From contig JBBAEA010000126.1 of the NCBI GenBank assembly GCA_041656175.1, forward strand, positions 1 to 9,980: a DNA stretch of 9,980 nucleotides, read 5' to 3'. The translations under genes were made by a program, and so were the position numbers. The notes under the pieces are model-generated. The model was not told the origin of the DNA. It saw only the letters and a list, made by a program, of their open reading frames with translations, and did not search any database. Of the stretch, positions 6,475 to 9,980 are shown in pieces. The DNA is from JBBAEA01 sp041656175. GTDB lineage: Bacteria; Myxococcota_A; Bradymonadia; UBA4248. Within the stretch, counting starts at the first letter, position 1, and every line of letters begins with the position of its first letter.

Positions 6475-6481
6475 ACGCACG

Positions 6482-6510
6482 AGTCTAATCACAGGCTCTT
6501 ATAGTGTCAA
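6482..6510 (-). promoter_or_regulatory. Sigma-70-type promoter for the small membrane-protein gene
   Basis: On the minus strand a perfect -35 TTGACA (6505-6510), a 17-nt spacer and a -10 TAGACT (6482-6487, 4 of 6 consensus bases) predict a start near 6475, about 55 nt upstream of the ATG at 6420. Confidence 0.7.
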
Positions 6511-6553
6511 TCTTTTTATTTTTCTTGAGCTTCCCCCCGCATCCCCCTCTCTT

Positions 6554-6630
6554 CAATCGCGACACGGATGTCAGCGATTGGTCGCGGCTGAGGCCGCGCG
6601 CGAAGCGGCCACAGCCTCGACGGCTGTGGC
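6554..6630. repeat. Cluster of three hairpins in the divergent intergenic region
   Basis: The first hairpin pairs CAATCGCGACA (6554-6564) with TGTC-A-GCGATTG (6569-6580), 11 bp with one bulge. The second pairs GCGGC (6584-6588) with GCCGC (6593-6597). The third is a perfect 9-bp stem, GCCACAGCC (6608-6616) with GGCTGTGGC (6622-6630), loop TCGAC. The cluster lies upstream of the promoter at 6482-6510 and resembles REP/BIME-type palindromic units in layout; no second copy is seen in the window. Confidence 0.6.
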
Positions 6631-6787
6631 ACTAAAAAGAAAACAAAATGGTGCGGCTTTTTTCAGTGCAAACTGTGTTTTTTCATCTGAACTGATTATT
6701 TCATTCGATTGCCGATGAGCGGCCTTGTTCGTTTACGGAAATGCTGAGTTTTTGCTTCAGAGCAAAGCTCGCATCTTATTATAGCAC

Positions 6788-7225
6788 TCTCTTAAGGAAG
6801 CTCTGAACAATGTGAAAACTGCCAAAAACGTAGCTAGAGCTAAGTATCGAAAGTCAGGCGGCATGCATAATAAGGAGAGCTTTGCACGGGGGGAAACCCT
6901 TTTCTTTGTGCCAAAGAAAAGATGTTTCCCCCCGTACCCCCCTTCCCCAAAGAAAGCACTCTTTTAAGCACTTTTCGAATAAAATGTCATTCTATCTCTA
7001 CTTTGCCTTATTTTATTGGCATTTTTAGCTTATATTTCTCTACAAAATGTCTCATTTTGTTTAAAACTGTATCGGATTTGTAAAATTAAATTCACTATTT
7101 CTAGCCGTGCAAAGGTCTCATAAGGTCAATAAAATCAACACACTACACACAAAAACGGGTTCTAAGGGCGATAGCCCTTAGACGGGGTTTGGGGCGCTAG
7201 CCCCAATGAATCAGATTTTCCTTAA
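6788..7225 (+). repeat. 5' leader module upstream of the PBP gene, split by the MITE-like element
   Basis: This matches, in order and orientation relative to the gene, the module upstream of the Omp85 gene. It has CTTAAGGAAGCTCTGAACAA (6791-6810), ACTGCC, CGAAAGTCAGGCG (6848-6860), then after the inserted element GTCAATAAAATCAA (7125-7138), the perfect 9-bp hairpin TCTAAGGGC-GATA-GCCCTTAGA (7161-7182), the GGGGC-GCTA-GCCCC hairpin (7191-7204) and CAATGAATCAGA to TTTCCTTA. The proximal half (7154-7225) is nearly identical to its partner; the distal half is diverged. The ATG at 7206 is not in frame with the PBP gene here. Confidence 0.75.
6875..7119 (+). mobile_element. Complete MITE-like element with terminal inverted repeats and target duplication
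   Basis: The 245-bp element begins GAGAGCTTTGCACGG (6875-6889) and ends CCGTGCAAAGGTCTC (7105-7119), which are inverted repeats matching at 14 of 15 positions. It is flanked on both sides by ATAAG (6870-6874 and 7120-7124), a 5-bp target-site duplication. Next to its left end is a hairpin with GGGGGGAAAC and CTTTTCTTTG arms (6888-6932); the rest is AT-rich with no reading frame. Two further partial copies lie at the window edges. It is presumably moved in trans by a transposase encoded elsewhere. Confidence 0.88.
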
Positions 7226-7299
7226 AAATATAGCCTTAAAAATGACGGATTTGACGACTTTGTGCTTGCTCTGTCCTTATCCCATAGCATTTATATTTC

Positions 7300-7327
7300 T
7301 TGAAGATGATCAAGGATTTTGTATAAC
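7300..7327 (+). promoter_or_regulatory. Candidate sigma-70 promoter for the PBP gene
   Basis: TTGAAG (7300-7305), a 16-nt spacer and TATAAC (7322-7327) match 4 of 6 and 5 of 6 consensus bases. The predicted start is near 7334, about 45 nt before the TTG start at 7379. It lies downstream of the leader module, so this transcript would not contain the module. Confidence 0.5.
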
Positions 7328-7368
7328 TATGCGCGCGGTTCGAGTTTTGGGCTGCGTTACTTGTATCT

Positions 7369-7381
7369 GGAGTATAATTTG
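7369..7381 (+). promoter_or_regulatory. Ribosome binding site that selects the TTG start of the PBP gene
   Basis: GGAG at 7369-7372 is followed by a 6-nt spacer and TTG at 7379-7381, which opens the sequence MAKKKAATASKAKK. No comparable site precedes the other in-frame TTG at 7319, which also lies upstream of the predicted transcription start. Confidence 0.7.
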
Positions 7382-9766
7382 GCTAAGAAAAAAGCGGCTA
7401 CGGCATCTAAAGCAAAAAAATCGACTAAAGCTAAAAAGAAGACGAAGAAGCGTTCCATCATATCACGTCTCATAAAATTCGTTTTTATAGCTTCTTTTCT
7501 ATTATTTATTCTCGGTGCCCTCAGCGTAGTCGGATTGTTTTGGTATTATTCTCAAAGTTTACCGAATATATTTTCCTACGACGACTATCAGCCAAAACAG
7601 GTAACGCGTATTTACGACAATCAGAATCGACCCATACTGGAGTTATTCGACGAACGCCGTACGGTAGTTGCATTCAACGATATTTCGCCGAATATGAAAA
7701 ACGCGATGATTGCTTCGGAGGATGCTGGGTTTTATACGCACAAGGGGCTTGATTACGTAGGTGTTATACGCGCAGTTTTTATCGCCGTAAAACGTCGTAA
7801 AATGGCGCAGGGTGCGTCGACGATTACACAGCAGGTGGTAAAAAACTTACTCCTCACGCCCGAAAAAGCCATGAGTCGAAAAATCCAAGAAGCGCTTTTG
7901 GCGCGTCGCCTTGAGAAAGTGCTTAGCAAAGATGAAATCTTGTCAATTTACCTTAATCACTCCTATTTTGGGCACCTTTGCTACGGTGTAGAGGAAGCGG
8001 CGCTATATTACTTTGGGACTAGTGCCAAGGATTTAAGCCTAAACCAAGCCGCTACCCTTGCGGGTTTGGTTCAATCCCCAGCGCGTCTTTCACCGATAAA
8101 ATACCCCGAGCGAGCTAAAGAGCGGCGCAACTACGTTTTGCGCCAACTTTGGGAGAAGGGCTTTATCGCGGAGGCGGAGTATCAAACTGCACTTGCGCAA
8201 GAGATTGTAACAGCGAAGCATGAAGAATCCCAACTTGGAAAGGCACCGTACTTCGCGGAACATGTGCGACAGCTACTCATTGAACGATGGGGTAGGGACT
8301 ACGTGTATAATGCAGGTTTTCAGGTACACACGACAGTCGATTTAACGGCGCAGGCTTTTGCAGAGCAAAGCGTAGAAGAGGGGCTGTTTGCTTTTGATGA
8401 ACGACGATATCTTAATAGACCGCTAAAGAACCCCAAAGGTTTCAAAAAACCTAAAAAATGGGAACTCAACACCAATTACGAAGCAAAGGTGCAAAAAGTA
8501 ACGGAAAGTACCGTAGACTTTGCCCTTGGAGACCAAGTTTTAACGCTAAAAATTCGCAAACGAAATCTGCGGAAAAAAGCCGCAGAAGATGTTTACAAAG
8601 TGGGCGATACTTGGTTTGTGCAAGTGACTAAATTGAGTAACACGGGCATCCCAGAAAGCATAGACATTCCTGAGGGCGCAAATGCGTCGCTGATTGCTAT
8701 AGAGCCAAAAACCCGCGCAGTCGTTGCACTAGTTGGCGGCTTTAGCTACGCGGATTCTGTCTTTAACCGCGCCACACAGGCAAAGCGCCAAACAGGCTCT
8801 TCCTTCAAAACCTTTGTTTTTGGCGCGGCGCTTGAAGATAGCGTGATTAGCTCAGCAACCGTTATTGATGATGCACCCAAGGTCTTTCATATCCCCGGAC
8901 AAAAAAAACCTTGGTCACCGCAGAACTCCGACAAAAAGTTTAAAGGACCCATGAGCGCGCGCGTAGCACTTGCCCAGTCGCGAAACACCATCGCCGTTGA
9001 CATTTTAGAGCGTACAGGCATAGATCGCGTCATCGCCTATGTTCGTAAACTCGGGGTGAAATCTTCGCTCGTAGAGAACTTTACCCTAGCACTCGGTTCC
9101 TCAGAAATGAGTAATCTTGAAGCCACCAACGCATATGCGACGATACTTGATGCAGGCGTGTATAAAGAAGCACTTTTTATACAACGCATCGAACAAAATG
9201 GAAAATCGATAGAACTTGCACCGCAGGAAAGTCACGTAGCAACAACGCCACAAGCCGCCTTTATCCTCAGTGATATGCTCCAAAGCGTGGCTCGCGAAGG
9301 CACAGCGCGTGGACGTTTGGCGAAGTGGAAACAGCCTGTTGCGGGAAAAACGGGGACTACCAACATGATTAAAGATGCATGGTTCGTGGGCTTTACTCCG
9401 CAGTTGGCTTGTGGAGTTTTTGTAGGCTATGATGAACCTAGATCTCTAGGACGCGGAGAAGGCGGGGCCTCGACAGCGCTACCGATATGGGAGGCGTTTA
9501 TGCGACGCTACCACGAGGGCATGGAACTACAAGACTTCTCTGTGCCCGAGGGTATAGTTTGGCAAGAGGTCGATACGGCTACTGGGCTTCTGCCCAATAA
9601 TACTGGACCCACTCGCAAAGAGCCCTTTATCGCGGGTACTGAACCTAAAGAACTAGCTCCAGCTGCCGACAGCTTCCAAGGTGAGCAGTGGATGATGCAG
9701 CAACTTGAAGAGCAAGGACAAGATATACCTTCGGATGACCCGCTGGATCTTTTGGACGAGTTTTGA
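7379..9766 (+). CDS. mrcA: Class A penicillin-binding protein (PBP1A family)
   Basis: A bifunctional peptidoglycan synthase anchored in the inner membrane: the glycosyltransferase polymerises lipid II and the transpeptidase crosslinks stem peptides. The 795 residues comprise a very Lys-rich cytoplasmic tail (1-28), a membrane helix (about 31-57), a GT51 domain (about 75-255) with catalytic Glu114 in ASEDAGFYTHKG, GASTITQQ (145-152) and YLNHSYFG (191-198), an OB-like insert (about 365-420), and a transpeptidase domain (about 435-710) with SSFK (catalytic Ser474, Lys477), SRN (534-536) and KTG (657-659). All catalytic motifs are present and length is normal for PBP1A. The tail ends acidic, DDPLDLLDEF. 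TTG 7379 is chosen for its GGAG site and promoter. The gene stands alone, about 30 nt ahead of a MITE-like copy. In place of the usual GxGAYGV after YFG it reads GHLCYGV. The symbol denotes the family, not proven orthology. Confidence 0.95.
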   Translation: MAKKKAATASKAKKSTKAKKKTKKRSIISRLIKFVFIASFLLFILGALSVVGLFWYYSQSLPNIFSYDDYQPKQVTRIYDNQNRPILELFDERRTVVAFNDISPNMKNAMIASEDAGFYTHKGLDYVGVIRAVFIAVKRRKMAQGASTITQQVVKNLLLTPEKAMSRKIQEALLARRLEKVLSKDEILSIYLNHSYFGHLCYGVEEAALYYFGTSAKDLSLNQAATLAGLVQSPARLSPIKYPERAKERRNYVLRQLWEKGFIAEAEYQTALAQEIVTAKHEESQLGKAPYFAEHVRQLLIERWGRDYVYNAGFQVHTTVDLTAQAFAEQSVEEGLFAFDERRYLNRPLKNPKGFKKPKKWELNTNYEAKVQKVTESTVDFALGDQVLTLKIRKRNLRKKAAEDVYKVGDTWFVQVTKLSNTGIPESIDIPEGANASLIAIEPKTRAVVALVGGFSYADSVFNRATQAKRQTGSSFKTFVFGAALEDSVISSATVIDDAPKVFHIPGQKKPWSPQNSDKKFKGPMSARVALAQSRNTIAVDILERTGIDRVIAYVRKLGVKSSLVENFTLALGSSEMSNLEATNAYATILDAGVYKEALFIQRIEQNGKSIELAPQESHVATTPQAAFILSDMLQSVAREGTARGRLAKWKQPVAGKTGTTNMIKDAWFVGFTPQLACGVFVGYDEPRSLGRGEGGASTALPIWEAFMRRYHEGMELQDFSVPEGIVWQEVDTATGLLPNNTGPTRKEPFIAGTEPKELAPAADSFQGEQWMMQQLEEQGQDIPSDDPLDLLDEF

Positions 9767-9795
9767 GCGAAAGTAATGCTGCTGTTTTACTACCA

Positions 9796-9980
9796 GAGAC
9801 CTTTGCACGGCTAGAAATAGTGAATTTAATTTTACAAATTCGATACAGTCTTAAACAAAATGAGATATTTTGTAGAGATGCACAAGTTAAGAATGCTAAT
9901 TAAATAAGGCAGGTGGAAGATAAAATGACATTTTATTCGAAAAGTGCTTAAAAGACTGCTTTCTTTTTTTGAAGGGGGGT
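9796..9980 (-). mobile_element. MITE-like element, partial copy cut by the right window edge
   Basis: Read on the minus strand, 9796-9980 aligns along its whole length with 6936-7119, roughly 85-90 percent identical by eye. It starts on the plus strand with the terminal repeat GAGACCTTTGCACGG (9796-9810), and its hairpin end lies outside the window. The flank at 9791-9795 is TACCA, the predicted target duplication. It begins 30 nt after the PBP stop codon, so it would be transcribed as part of that gene's 3' region and may supply its transcript end. Confidence 0.85.

Noticed and set aside
6421..6492. Longer N terminus of the small membrane protein from a GTG at 6492
   Set aside because: The extension overlaps the -10 box and the 5' stem-loop, and the ATG at 6420 has a good ribosome site immediately before a membrane anchor.
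7373..7378. Perfect TATAAT just before the PBP start
   Set aside because: It is the spacer between GGAG and the TTG start; a promoter there would leave the message without its ribosome site.
7206..7475. 89-residue frame starting MNQIFLKNI upstream of the PBP gene
   Set aside because: It starts in the repeated leader module and then overlaps the PBP gene in another frame; the C-terminal part is Lys/Arg-rich only because of the PBP tail codons. A short leader peptide is possible but not supported.
6875..9980. Composite transposon carrying the PBP gene
   Set aside because: The left copy has its own ATAAG duplication on both sides, so it inserted alone, and the right copy is flanked by TACCA on its inner side. 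The PBP is an ordinary core enzyme and there is no transposase.

Overview
The window suggests a Gram-negative (diderm) bacterium of middling GC content. The two largest genes are an Omp85 (BamA/TamA-type) outer-membrane protein and a class A penicillin-binding protein, and the intergenic DNA is full of repeats and hairpins. The acidic linkers, an Omp85 with about seven POTRA domains and the repeat load would fit a deltaproteobacterial or Myxococcota-like lineage, but that placement is inference with low confidence. No tRNA, rRNA, CRISPR array or transposase gene is visible.

Layout. 1-73: edge of a MITE-like element. 256-406: long imperfect palindrome just past the end of the Omp85 gene. 422-3868 (-): Omp85 protein. 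3918-4692: gene-free, with one intact copy and one decayed copy of a 5' leader module, a 63-bp tandem repeat, and oppositely oriented copies of a 15-bp core. 4693-5016 (-): small unknown protein, overlapping by 20 nt the end of a DMT/EamA transporter (4997-5941, -). 5954-5987: clear rho-independent terminator of the next gene. 6013-6420 (-): small membrane-anchored protein with a C-terminal Cys cluster and a strong promoter. 6493-7378: gene-free, with a three-hairpin cluster and a second intact leader module that a complete 245-bp MITE-like element has split. 7379-9766 (+): class A PBP. 9796-9980: another copy of the MITE-like element, running off the window.

How it fits together. The two large genes both build the cell envelope: one inserts or exports outer-membrane material, the other polymerises and crosslinks peptidoglycan. 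They are divergent and far apart, yet the same roughly 200-bp leader module lies upstream of both in the same orientation relative to the gene. The copy at the Omp85 gene is uninterrupted and that at the PBP gene carries the MITE, so the window holds both the empty and the filled state. The MITE has 15-bp terminal inverted repeats (14/15 match) and an ATAAG target duplication, and removing it with one ATAAG restores the module spacing to within 1 nt. The main novelty here is this layered repeat system rather than a new enzyme pathway.
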